Below, one piece after another: positions 1 to 7,733 of a stretch of DNA of 64,000 nucleotides; positions within the stretch are counted from its first letter, which is position 1, and each line of letters begins with the position of its first letter. Under the pieces are notes generated by a model, which saw only the letters and a program-made list of their open reading frames with translations, was not told where the DNA came from and ran no database searches. The translations under genes were made by a program, and so were the position numbers. Source of the stretch: Actinomycetota bacterium (GTDB taxonomy: Bacteria; Actinomycetota; Humimicrobiia; Humimicrobiales; Humimicrobiaceae); the NCBI GenBank assembly GCA_023380915.1, contig JAMCSM010000013.1, positions 19,204 through 83,203 of the forward strand, written 5' to 3'.

Positions 1-531
1 ATCTACTATTGCACACAGGTTATCTAGTTTATAATGACCGGCACTCATCACAGCTTCCCATATCTGTCCACAGTCACACTCACCATCACCTATCAAAACA
101 AATATTCTGCTTTCTTTTTTTAGAAATTTAAGTGCAAGTGCCATTCCAACACCTACGGAAAGGCCCTGGCCAAGAGACCCGCTAGAAATCTCTACACCTG
201 GAGTTTTCTTCATCCTGCTTGGGTGACCCTGCAGTCTGGTTCCTAGTTTTCTAAAAGTTGATAATTCTTCTACTGGAAAATACCCTGATTCAGCTAGGAC
301 TGAGTAGAGCAGTGCGCTTGCGTGTCCTTTAGAAAGTATAAATCTGTCTCTATCTTCCCATTCAGGGTTTTTAGGGTCATATCGCATCTGACTGAAATAA
401 AGTACAGTTAGTAAGTCAACTGCTGAAAGCGCACCACCTGGGTGGCCACTACCAGCCTCAAAAATCATTTTAACAATGTCGCATCTGATTTTATTTGAAA
501 TTTTTTCTAATTCAGTTATTTCAGCTATCAT
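1..531 (-). CDS. Transketolase, N-terminal (TPP-binding) subunit, 3'-partial
   Basis: This is the N-terminal half of a split transketolase. It binds thiamine diphosphate and, with a separate C-terminal subunit, moves two-carbon ketol units between sugar phosphates. The gene starts at the ATG complementary to 529-531 and runs off the window's left edge still open, after 177 codons. The end that is visible reads as a GDG-type TPP motif (IGDGECDCGQIWEA), with GHPGGA-like residues near the N-terminus. It follows the RuBisCO-like protein gene on the same strand and probably closes the operon that begins at 3704; the C-terminal subunit would lie beyond the window. Two-subunit transketolases are common in dedicated sugar operons, for example the apulose-4-phosphate transketolases of apiose pathways. 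The exact substrate here is not visible. Confidence 0.85.
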   Translation of the reverse strand, partial: MIAEITELEKISNKIRCDIVKMIFEAGSGHPGGALSAVDLLTVLYFSQMRYDPKNPEWEDRDRFILSKGHASALLYSVLAESGYFPVEELSTFRKLGTRLQGHPSRMKKTPGVEISSGSLGQGLSVGVGMALALKFLKKESRIFVLIGDGECDCGQIWEAVMSAGHYKLDNLCAIVD

Positions 532-577
532 TTTATTGCTCCCAATATCAGTTAATTTTTATTTTTAATCTGTTGTT

Positions 578-1738
578 TTAATGAGTTTTATAATATTCCT
601 CAATAACATCCTTCATTGCTTCAACACCTGCTGCAATTCCTCCAGGATATTGAGTAATACCAGTTCCTGCTAAAATCATAATGTCTGTTCCGAATTCTTT
701 TAAATTTTCTATTAAATTTGATGGTTTTAGCCCCCCCGACAATGCCGGCATCATTTCTTTAATTCCCGGTATCGGCATGGTCATTATATGATTTAATGAT
801 TTAATTTCCTCAGTTTTCCCTCCAACAAGATAGCCACCTAAAATATTTGACTTAAGATAATCTCCACCCATTAATCTTGCAAATTTTGCTACAATCTCCG
901 GGCTGACACCCTGTCCTTCTGCTCTACCAAATGCTTCTTTACCACCACAATGTGCGTAAATAGGAACATTATAATTCTGGCTACGAAGCATTTTTAAACT
1001 GCTAAAACTTGCAGCAAAAAAATTAACCATTAGTGCGTTTGCTCCATTTTTTAGAGCAATTTCTGCAAATTTTACTATATTCTCGGGACCGGTAGTTATA
1101 TGGGGGGCATACAATACTTTTTTACCGGTTTTATCTTCAGCTTTTTTTAAGGCTGTCGTAACCTTTTTTACACGCTCTGCTAAAGGACAATATGCGGTGT
1201 TTAACATTTTTTCATCGTCTTTTATAAACTGCAATCCTCCTGATCCAAACTGGTAGCACATTTCAGCTATTTCATCTGCGGTAAGTCCGGAGGTAGGTTT
1301 AACTATAGTGCCAATAACAGGTTCATTTTTTGATACACCTAAATATTTTTTTGTTTTATCTAATCCCCATCCAGGTCCTGGAAAATACTTATATGCAAAT
1401 TCTGGCAGTTCAAAATCTACCAACCTTGATTTTTCATAGGTAATTAGTGCATGAGTTGCCCCACCAATCATTGATAACCAGACTGAAGAAAATGCACTCT
1501 CTTCCATATTGAAGTTTATTAGAGGAAAAAGTAAAGTAACATATCCTTTACCTTTTTCAAATTCGTTTACTTCTAATACTTCACCTATGCACTTTTTAAA
1601 TAATTTTGTAGGTTTCAAATTTTGATTACTCCATTTTCCCGTAGTTTCAAGTTCAACAAGATGTTCTGCAACCTCTTTTAGGTTTTGATTAGTTTCAATA
1701 TAATAAATAGCTTTTAAACTATCTTTAATGGAATGCAT
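578..1738 (-). CDS. RuBisCO-like protein (RuBisCO large-chain superfamily), copy 1
   Basis: 386 residues, a RuBisCO large-chain superfamily protein that is not a bona fide CO2-fixing enzyme. Residues around 140-150 read GTIVKPTSGLT, so the lysine equivalent to catalytic Lys175 is kept while the second lysine of the RuBisCO KPK motif is Thr. Around residue 172 the FIKDDE motif keeps the carbamylated lysine and both metal-binding acids. The loop-6 and phosphate-site region is SGGLKPSN, then LAGTGITQYPGG near the C-terminus. An intact KDDE suggests Mg2+-dependent enolisation of a ketose phosphate. Characterised relatives include the methylthio-ribulose-1-phosphate enzymes and the 3-oxo-isoapionate-4-phosphate decarboxylase/transcarboxylase enzymes (OiaC/OiaX). 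An AAGGGAGA ribosome site precedes the ATG. The gene follows E1 beta by 12 bases and precedes the split transketolase, which points to sugar-phosphate catabolism. The substrate is unknown. Confidence 0.85.
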   Translation of the reverse strand: MHSIKDSLKAIYYIETNQNLKEVAEHLVELETTGKWSNQNLKPTKLFKKCIGEVLEVNEFEKGKGYVTLLFPLINFNMEESAFSSVWLSMIGGATHALITYEKSRLVDFELPEFAYKYFPGPGWGLDKTKKYLGVSKNEPVIGTIVKPTSGLTADEIAEMCYQFGSGGLQFIKDDEKMLNTAYCPLAERVKKVTTALKKAEDKTGKKVLYAPHITTGPENIVKFAEIALKNGANALMVNFFAASFSSLKMLRSQNYNVPIYAHCGGKEAFGRAEGQGVSPEIVAKFARLMGGDYLKSNILGGYLVGGKTEEIKSLNHIMTMPIPGIKEMMPALSGGLKPSNLIENLKEFGTDIMILAGTGITQYPGGIAAGVEAMKDVIEEYYKTH

Positions 1739-1750
1739 TTAATTCTCCCT

Positions 1751-2734
1751 TTAGTCTGACTTTTTAAAAATTTTTTTTATCTTTTTTACAACTGTATCTG
1801 TTTGAGGTATGACAATTTTTTCTAAATTGCGGTTAAATGGAATAGGGGTATCCATTGCAGCAATCCTTTCAATCGGGCTGTCAAGATAATCAAAAATTTT
1901 TTCAGTTATTTGTGCACTGATTTCAGCCCCGACTCCTCCTGTTTTACAATCCTCCCCTACAATAATCAACTTGTTTGTTTTTTTTACTGAATTAATTATT
2001 GTTTCGATATCCATGGGGGATAAAGTTCTAAGATCAATTACTTCAACATCTATTCCATCCCGTTTGAGTGAATCAGCTGCTTCAAGTGCGTTAAGAACCA
2101 TTCTGGAATAAGTTACTAATGTTATGTCATCTCCGGGTTTTTTTATCTCGGCTTTTCCTAATGGCGCAGTATATTCTTCTTCTGGAATTTGCCCTTTTTC
2201 ATTGTAAAGAAGTTTATGTTCAATAAATAATGCTGGGTTATCGTCTCTAATTGCTGACTTTAATAAACCTTTAGCATCATAAGGGGTAGAAGGCATAACA
2301 ACTTTTATCCCCGGGACATGAATAAACCATGCTTCTAAACTTTGTGAGTGTTGTGCTGCATAACTTTTTCCTGCGCCTCCCTGCGTTCTGATAACAAGAG
2401 GGACTTTTATATTTCCACCAAGCATAAACCTTGTTTTAGCAACTTGGTTGAAAACCTGGTCCATGCATGTACCAATAAAATCTATAAACATTATTTCAGC
2501 AATTGGCCTTAAACCTGTAAGTGCTAAACCCAATGCTGCTCCAATAATCGCAGATTCTGATATTGGTGTATCAATTACTCTTTTTGGACCAAATTTGGCA
2601 TGTAAGCCCTTTGTAACTGCCATTGCTCCACCAAATAATCCTACATCCTCACCCAATAGGATTATATTGGTATCTTTCGCCATCTCTTCAGCTATTGCTT
2701 CATTTATTGCATCTCTATATGTTATTTCTCTCAA
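1751..2734 (-). CDS. 2-oxoacid dehydrogenase E1 beta subunit (AcoB/PdhB-like)
   Basis: 327 residues, the beta subunit of a heterotetrameric thiamine-diphosphate-dependent 2-oxoacid (or acetoin) dehydrogenase E1. The N-terminal motif MREITYRDAINEAIAEEM, the LLGEDVG motif and FIDFIGTCMDQVFNQ are typical, as is the C-terminal transketolase-C-like domain starting near TYSRMVLNALEAA. It begins with a TTG codon (complement of 2732-2734) preceded by a strong AAGGAGG. Start and Shine-Dalgarno lie inside the 3' end of the alpha gene, a 20-base overlap that implies translational coupling. No E2 or E3 gene lies in the window, so the usual acyl-transfer complex is either encoded elsewhere or not used. 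Substrate could be pyruvate, acetoin or another 2-oxo compound made by the island. Confidence 0.9.
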   Translation of the reverse strand: MREITYRDAINEAIAEEMAKDTNIILLGEDVGLFGGAMAVTKGLHAKFGPKRVIDTPISESAIIGAALGLALTGLRPIAEIMFIDFIGTCMDQVFNQVAKTRFMLGGNIKVPLVIRTQGGAGKSYAAQHSQSLEAWFIHVPGIKVVMPSTPYDAKGLLKSAIRDDNPALFIEHKLLYNEKGQIPEEEYTAPLGKAEIKKPGDDITLVTYSRMVLNALEAADSLKRDGIDVEVIDLRTLSPMDIETIINSVKKTNKLIIVGEDCKTGGVGAEISAQITEKIFDYLDSPIERIAAMDTPIPFNRNLEKIVIPQTDTVVKKIKKIFKKSD

Positions 2735-3704
2735 AAAAGATTGCCTCCTTAATTCTTCCTAAATCCGGTTCGGGACTATTAAATGCGTAATCCAATGCTT
2801 CTTTTATTTCTTTATCTACGGTTTTATTAATTTTTTCTATTTCAATTACTGGTATTTTAAAATTATTTATGAGTTTTTCTTTAAAACATTGGATTGGACA
2901 CTTTTTTAACCATTCCTGTTCTTCCTCTTTAGTTCTATACGGTTTATGATCGCTTGCACCATGTCCCATAAAGCGATAGGTTTTACATTCAATGAGTGAT
3001 GGTCCTTTATCATTTCTTGCCCTATTAACCATTTCTCTTGCTTTTTCATAAACGTCTAAAACATCCATGCCATCAGCTATTACACCTGGTATTCCATAAG
3101 CTTTTGCTCTGTCAGCAATATCAGGAGTTGCAGATACTTTATTATAATAAGTTGATAATCCATATAGATTATTTTCACAAACAAAAATAACAGGTAAGCT
3201 AAAAGCTGAAGCGAAATTTAAAGACTCATGAAATGTACCCTGGTTTGATGCAGCATCACCAAAAAAACATACACAAACCTGCTTTGTATTTCTATATTTA
3301 ATGGAAATTCCAGCACCAACTGATATTGGCAAACCGCCACCCACTATGCCATTTGCACCTATATTACCAACACTTAAGTCTGCAATATGCATTGAACCGC
3401 CAAGTCCATGGCAGTACCCCGTATCTTTTCCTAATATTTCTGCAAATATTTTTTTTAAATCTCCACCCTTGGCAAGGCAATGCCCATGTCCACGGTGTGT
3501 GCTGATAATATAGTCCTCTTTTTTTAGGTTTTGACACACTCCTACAGCCACAGCTTCTTCGCCTATATATAAATGTGGCGACATGCCAAACATCTTACCA
3601 TGTGTGTACAATTCATATATTTTTTCTTCCATTTTTCTAATTGATAGCATCTGATAATATAATGCAAGTAATTGTTTTTTTGAATATTCTTTATAATTTG
3701 TCAT
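2715..3704 (-). CDS. 2-oxoacid dehydrogenase E1 alpha subunit (AcoA/PdhA-like)
   Basis: 329 residues, the alpha subunit that binds thiamine diphosphate. The TPP motif runs from GDAASNQGTFHESLNFAS to CENNLYG (roughly residues 158-190), and RGHGHCLAKGGD plus GGSMHIADL lie upstream as in AcoA and PdhA. The C-terminal RTKEEEQEW segment is typical. It is the first gene of a minus-strand operon (alpha, beta, RuBisCO-like protein, transketolase N-half). No clear ribosome binding site precedes the ATG. The operon diverges from the FGGY kinase gene across a 235-base, very AT-rich gap. The alpha/beta pair is closest in layout to acetoin dehydrogenase E1, but specificity cannot be read from sequence. 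Confidence 0.9.
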   Translation of the reverse strand: MTNYKEYSKKQLLALYYQMLSIRKMEEKIYELYTHGKMFGMSPHLYIGEEAVAVGVCQNLKKEDYIISTHRGHGHCLAKGGDLKKIFAEILGKDTGYCHGLGGSMHIADLSVGNIGANGIVGGGLPISVGAGISIKYRNTKQVCVCFFGDAASNQGTFHESLNFASAFSLPVIFVCENNLYGLSTYYNKVSATPDIADRAKAYGIPGVIADGMDVLDVYEKAREMVNRARNDKGPSLIECKTYRFMGHGASDHKPYRTKEEEQEWLKKCPIQCFKEKLINNFKIPVIEIEKINKTVDKEIKEALDYAFNSPEPDLGRIKEAIFFERNNI

Positions 3705-3889
3705 TTTTTTATTGCAAGGAAATAATTAATGGTATATTTTAAATTAATCTTAAATATTTTATATAATTATTAACATTATAAATAAATTAAATTTTAAATG
3801 TTAAATATTTTTAAAAGTATTTGCAAGAATATAACATAATACTATAATTATATCAAATATTTTAACTAATTGGGTTTTAAATTTTGAAA

Positions 3890-3937
3890 ATATGATTCTC
3901 ATTATATTATTTTAAGAAATATGATTTTATTATATTA
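3890..3937 (+). promoter_or_regulatory. Direct repeats upstream of the FGGY kinase, candidate operator
   Basis: Two copies of a similar 19-20-base element lie just before the kinase ATG: ATATGATTCTCATTATATTA at 3890-3909 and ATATGATTTTATTATATTA at 3919-3937, about 29 bases apart. A third partial copy, ATATGATTTTATT, occurs at 5463-5475, upstream of the DeoR-family gene. I infer binding sites for that regulator. The sequence is so AT-rich that chance similarity is possible. The rest of the 3705-3939 gap shows no clear consensus promoter. Confidence 0.4.
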
Positions 3938-3939
3938 AA

Positions 3940-5463
3940 ATGGTTAAAAAATATTTTATAGGAATTGATATAGGTACAACCTATTTGAAAGCTGGAATAT
4001 ATGATTTGAATGGTAATTTAATAAATCATTATAATTCTATTTTAAATTTGTATAATCAAAAAGAAAATGAATATTACCAGGACACTGAAGAGATTTATCT
4101 AAAAACTATAGATTGCATAAAAAAATGCATTACAGACAAATCGATAGAATCAGATCAAATAAAGTGCATATCTTTTGATGGCCAGATGGGCGGTATACTG
4201 GCTATAGATAAAAATTATAATCCAGTCATTAATTATGATTTAGGGATAGACAATAAAGCTAAAAAATATTCATTTTTATTAAATAAGAAAAATTTTAAGT
4301 ATATTTATAATAAAACAGGCTGCGCTTCTACCTATGGACAGAAAATAATTTACTGGAGCAATAAAAGAAATATAAACAAAAAAATCCAAAAATTTATAAA
4401 TATCGCAGATTATGTAAGTGGCAGGATATGTGGTATAAAATCAGATGAAGCTTTTATGAATTTTTCTTATTTATGCTGGTCAGGATTATGTGACAGTGAG
4501 AAATTAAATTGGTCCAAAGAGATTTGTAATAAATTTAATATTGATATGAATAAATTACCCAGGATTGTTGAAGCTTTTAATATTATAGGGCATATTGATA
4601 AAAGACACGCAGAATTGACAGGTTTAAAGGAAGGGACTCCAGTAGCAGCTGGAGGCGGTGATGGAAGCGTCACGTTAATGGGGGCGGGTGTCAATAAACC
4701 AGGAATAATTGCGGTTTTGCTTGGAACCGCGGTAGGTACAGTATATTCTATTGAAGGTATGGTTAAAAATAGTAAGTTAAAATTAAACAACCTGTATTCT
4801 ATTTTTAGGGATTTAAAGTTTTTATCGAGTTATGATCTTGGTGGCTTGACACATTCATGGTTTACAAAATCCTTCATGGATAATGTTAATATAGATAAAT
4901 CTCTTTTTGAACTTGATAAAAAAATAATAAATATTCCCCCGTGTTCAGAAAATCTTTTATTTTTACCAATTTTTGAGAATTCAATACTATCTCAAAATCA
5001 ATACAGAAAAGGTGCATGGATTGGTTTAAATCCTAATCATAAAATAGAGCATTTATATAAATCTACTCTGGAATCCATTGCTTTTACAAGATATTTAGAA
5101 TTTACGAATATATTGAAAGCCTGTAAACGTGATATAAATCAAGAATATGAAATAATATTAATAGGCGGGGGAGCAAAAAGTGATATCTGGAGTCAAATAT
5201 TATCAGACATTTTTGGGAAAAGGGTGCAAAGATATGTCAGAAATGATTTTGCAACTTTAGGTTCAGCGTTTATAGCTGCTAAGAGTATTGGTGAGATTGA
5301 TGATATCTCAAACAGTATAGCTAATGCCCTTATTAAAAAGCCTTATGATTATCCGAAAATGAAAAAACATAAAAAATATAAAGAATTTATGAAAATATTT
5401 GGTTTTGCATTGGATAAAACTGAAGAAATATTTACGAAGCTTAATAATTTTAATGTAAATTGA
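3940..5463 (+). CDS. FGGY-family carbohydrate kinase (xylulokinase-like)
   Basis: 507 residues, an ATP-dependent sugar kinase of the FGGY family, phosphorylating a ketose, polyol or related sugar in the cytoplasm. The N-terminal phosphate-binding loop is FIGIDIGTTYLKAG (about residues 6-19). FDGQMGG (near 84) marks the sugar site, with the DGQ of xylulokinase-type members. GGGDGSVTLMGAGV (near 238) and LLGTAVGT open the second actin-like domain, and IGGGAKSDIWSQILSDIFG (from about 408) is the C-terminal adenosine-binding motif. Length is usual for the family. No good ribosome binding site is visible before ATG. It is divergent from the E1/RLP operon and followed by the DeoR regulator. Its substrate is unassigned; an apulose- or xylulose-like ketose is a reasonable guess given the split transketolase. 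Confidence 0.92.
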   Translation: MVKKYFIGIDIGTTYLKAGIYDLNGNLINHYNSILNLYNQKENEYYQDTEEIYLKTIDCIKKCITDKSIESDQIKCISFDGQMGGILAIDKNYNPVINYDLGIDNKAKKYSFLLNKKNFKYIYNKTGCASTYGQKIIYWSNKRNINKKIQKFINIADYVSGRICGIKSDEAFMNFSYLCWSGLCDSEKLNWSKEICNKFNIDMNKLPRIVEAFNIIGHIDKRHAELTGLKEGTPVAAGGGDGSVTLMGAGVNKPGIIAVLLGTAVGTVYSIEGMVKNSKLKLNNLYSIFRDLKFLSSYDLGGLTHSWFTKSFMDNVNIDKSLFELDKKIINIPPCSENLLFLPIFENSILSQNQYRKGAWIGLNPNHKIEHLYKSTLESIAFTRYLEFTNILKACKRDINQEYEIILIGGGAKSDIWSQILSDIFGKRVQRYVRNDFATLGSAFIAAKSIGEIDDISNSIANALIKKPYDYPKMKKHKKYKEFMKIFGFALDKTEEIFTKLNNFNVN

Positions 5464-5528
5464 TATGATTTTATTTATTTTTAATTATAATTTTCAATTG
5501 TAATGTTATTTAAAAAAAGAGGGTTCCT

Positions 5529-6311
5529 ATGAGGAGTTTAGAGAGAAGAAAAAAAATAATAGATATTTTGAATAAACATGAGCAAGTAAAAGTAAAAGAA
5601 ATAGCTAAAATTCTTGCAGAGAAAGAAAATAATATAAGAAGAGATATTAGAATTTTGCGTGATATGGGACTTTTATCAAAAGTATATGGTGGTATAAAAA
5701 TACCTGGTGAGGAAAATATTATTGAAAAATATTTTTATGATGAAATCTATAATAATTCCGAAAAGGAACTCATAGCACAAAAAGCAGTAGAATATATTCA
5801 GGAAAATGATACTATATTTTTAAGTTCTGGTACTACGGTATTTAAGCTTGCGGAAATTTTATATCGCTATGATTATAAATTGAATATCATAACACTCTCT
5901 CTTCCTGTTGCTACACTGCTTGCAAAAAAGAATAATTTTAACTTGATATTTATTGGTGGTACTTTAATTAGAGAAAATTTTTCTTTCGAAGGCTCTCTGG
6001 TTGAGCAATTATTAAAATTTTTTAACATAGACAAAGCTTTTGTTGGTGTAAGAGGTTTTAGTTATGATCATGGTTTTACAATACCAACTATGGAACAGGT
6101 GACGACATTAAGGGCACTTGCAAGATTTTCAGGTGAAATAAATGTTTTAGTTGACCATACTAAATTTTTAAAGAGATGCCTAATAATACTATCAACATTT
6201 GATGATGAACTAATTAGAAATAAGATCAGAAGAGTAATAACAGATAAAACAACTGCACAAAAAGATATCGATAGGTTAAAAGAAGAGGGTACAGAAGTTG
6301 TAGTGGTATAA
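5529..6311 (+). CDS. DeoR/GlpR-family transcriptional regulator
   Basis: 260 residues with the classic DeoR layout: an N-terminal winged helix-turn-helix (RRKKIIDILNKHEQVKVKEI, then ENNIRRDIRILRDMGLLSKVYGG, residues about 5-58) and a C-terminal sugar-phosphate-sensing domain (FLSSGTTVFKLAE, IFIGGTL, then KAFVGVRGF and VDHTKFLKR). It should repress the surrounding catabolic genes until a phosphorylated intermediate appears. An AGAGGG ribosome site precedes ATG. It sits between the FGGY kinase and the glycyl-radical activase, so it is the obvious local regulator. A repeat resembling those before the kinase lies at 5463-5475, suggesting autoregulation. Confidence 0.92.
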   Translation: MRSLERRKKIIDILNKHEQVKVKEIAKILAEKENNIRRDIRILRDMGLLSKVYGGIKIPGEENIIEKYFYDEIYNNSEKELIAQKAVEYIQENDTIFLSSGTTVFKLAEILYRYDYKLNIITLSLPVATLLAKKNNFNLIFIGGTLIRENFSFEGSLVEQLLKFFNIDKAFVGVRGFSYDHGFTIPTMEQVTTLRALARFSGEINVLVDHTKFLKRCLIILSTFDDELIRNKIRRVITDKTTAQKDIDRLKEEGTEVVVV

Positions 6312-6394
6312 CAAATGTTTTCTCTTCAGTTTGCATCATAGTACATATTTTTTGATTAATATCCATTAAATCTATAAAAATCTCTTTTCAATTA

Positions 6395-7315
6395 ATGAAT
6401 AATTTAAATTTAATTAAAGGTGTGATTACAGATATTCAGAAATTTTCTTTGCATGATGGTCCCGGAATAAGAACAGTAGTTTTTTTTAAAGGTTGCTGTT
6501 TGAATTGTCCCTGGTGCTGTAATCCTGAAACAATCAGCAAGCTTCCTGAAATTGGATACCTGGCTGCGAAATGTATAGGTTGTAAAAAATGTGAAGAAAT
6601 ATGCCCCATAAAGGCAATTAAGTTTAAAAATTTTTTTAAAATTGATATATCAAGGTGTGATTTATGTGGTTCTTGTATTGAAAATTGTTTTTCTGGTGCA
6701 TTAAAATTATTAGGAAGGTTCATGTCCAGCGAGGAAGTAATTTCAGAAGTTATTAAAGATGATGCATTTTACAGAAAATCAGGCGGAGGAGTAACCATAT
6801 CAGGTGGAGAACCACTATGTCAGGAAGAATTTTTATTGGATTTATTATCTAATCTTAAAAAATATGGAGTAAATATTGCTATAGAGACGTCGGGTTATGG
6901 CAAATGGGAAGTTTTTAGTGAGGCTCTAAATTATACAGATTATCTTTTATTTGATTTTAAAATTTTTAATGATACAGAACATATGACTTTATTAGGTGTT
7001 AGCAATGAATTAATAAAAGATAATTTATTAAAAGCCAGTAAAAGAAATATTCCTATCTTTGTTAGAATTCCCACTATTCCAGGTTATACATCTGATACCG
7101 ATAATATTATTAAAATTATAGAATTTACAGAAGATTTAGATAATATTGAAGCTATTCATCTTCTCTCATATCATCGTTTAGGTATTTCAAAATATAAATT
7201 CTTAAATAAAGAATATAAATTGCATAATGTAAAGACTCTTAGCAAACATGAATTTGAAAATATTTTAAAAATAGTGAAACAGATTACCAGGAAAAAGATA
7301 GTTGTTGGTGGTTAA
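6395..7315 (+). CDS. Glycyl-radical enzyme activating protein (radical SAM)
   Basis: 306 residues, a radical S-adenosylmethionine enzyme that installs the glycyl radical on a partner enzyme. The start of the fold reads DIQKFSLHDGPGIRT, typical of activases. The radical SAM cysteines are Cys34, Cys38 and Cys41 (CX3CX2C within GCCLNCPWCCNPE). Two ferredoxin-like 4Fe-4S motifs follow, CIGCKKCEEICP and CDLCGSCIENCF. These inserted clusters characterise activases of the dehydratase and decarboxylase-type glycyl radical enzymes and are absent from the short PflA. GGGVTISGGEPL is the SAM-binding GGE region. The likely partner is the glycyl radical enzyme at 20288-22549; activase and target are unusually far apart (13 kb). 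Confidence 0.93.
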   Translation: MNNLNLIKGVITDIQKFSLHDGPGIRTVVFFKGCCLNCPWCCNPETISKLPEIGYLAAKCIGCKKCEEICPIKAIKFKNFFKIDISRCDLCGSCIENCFSGALKLLGRFMSSEEVISEVIKDDAFYRKSGGGVTISGGEPLCQEEFLLDLLSNLKKYGVNIAIETSGYGKWEVFSEALNYTDYLLFDFKIFNDTEHMTLLGVSNELIKDNLLKASKRNIPIFVRIPTIPGYTSDTDNIIKIIEFTEDLDNIEAIHLLSYHRLGISKYKFLNKEYKLHNVKTLSKHEFENILKIVKQITRKKIVVGG

Positions 7316-7733
7316 ACATATCCATAGTCCGGTAATGTTCAAATATTTTTACGATTTCATAATGTATATGTATTAAATATAAATTATATTTAACATTATT
7401 CTTTATAATTCTGTAAAATAATCAAAATATCATTAAATTTAATGGAAATTTAATATATATTGAATTATATTGTTGACAAATTTGAAAGATAGTATATAAT
7501 ACCTTTTGATTATTATAAATAGTTTATATTATTATTAAATAAAACAGATATTTTATAAATTTTTCAATTTCTTTAAAAAACTTAATACAATAGAAAATAA
7601 ATTAAGGCTTTTTATTGTTAGAATTTTAATCATTTTGTAAAAAAATAATGGGGAGGTGGTGTTTTCTAAAAATATATTTTTTCTAATAGCAAAAAGATAG
7701 AATCAAAAAATGATTCAGGAAGGAAGGAGAGCT
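7316..7733 (+). promoter_or_regulatory. Intergenic promoter region and long leader of the sugar ABC operon
   Basis: This 418-base gap carries a textbook vegetative promoter: TTGACA at 7473-7478, a 16-base spacer and TATAAT at 7495-7500. A perfect 14-base palindrome, CATTAAATTTAATG (7431-7444), lies about 30 bases upstream of the -35 box and may bind a regulator. Transcription would leave an untranslated leader of about 225 bases before the binding-protein ATG at 7734, which has a strong AAGGAAGGAG site. I do not recognise a riboswitch in this AT-rich leader. A GGGGAGGTGG run at 7649-7658 precedes a possible 13-codon leader peptide (GTG start); that is speculative. Confidence 0.7.
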
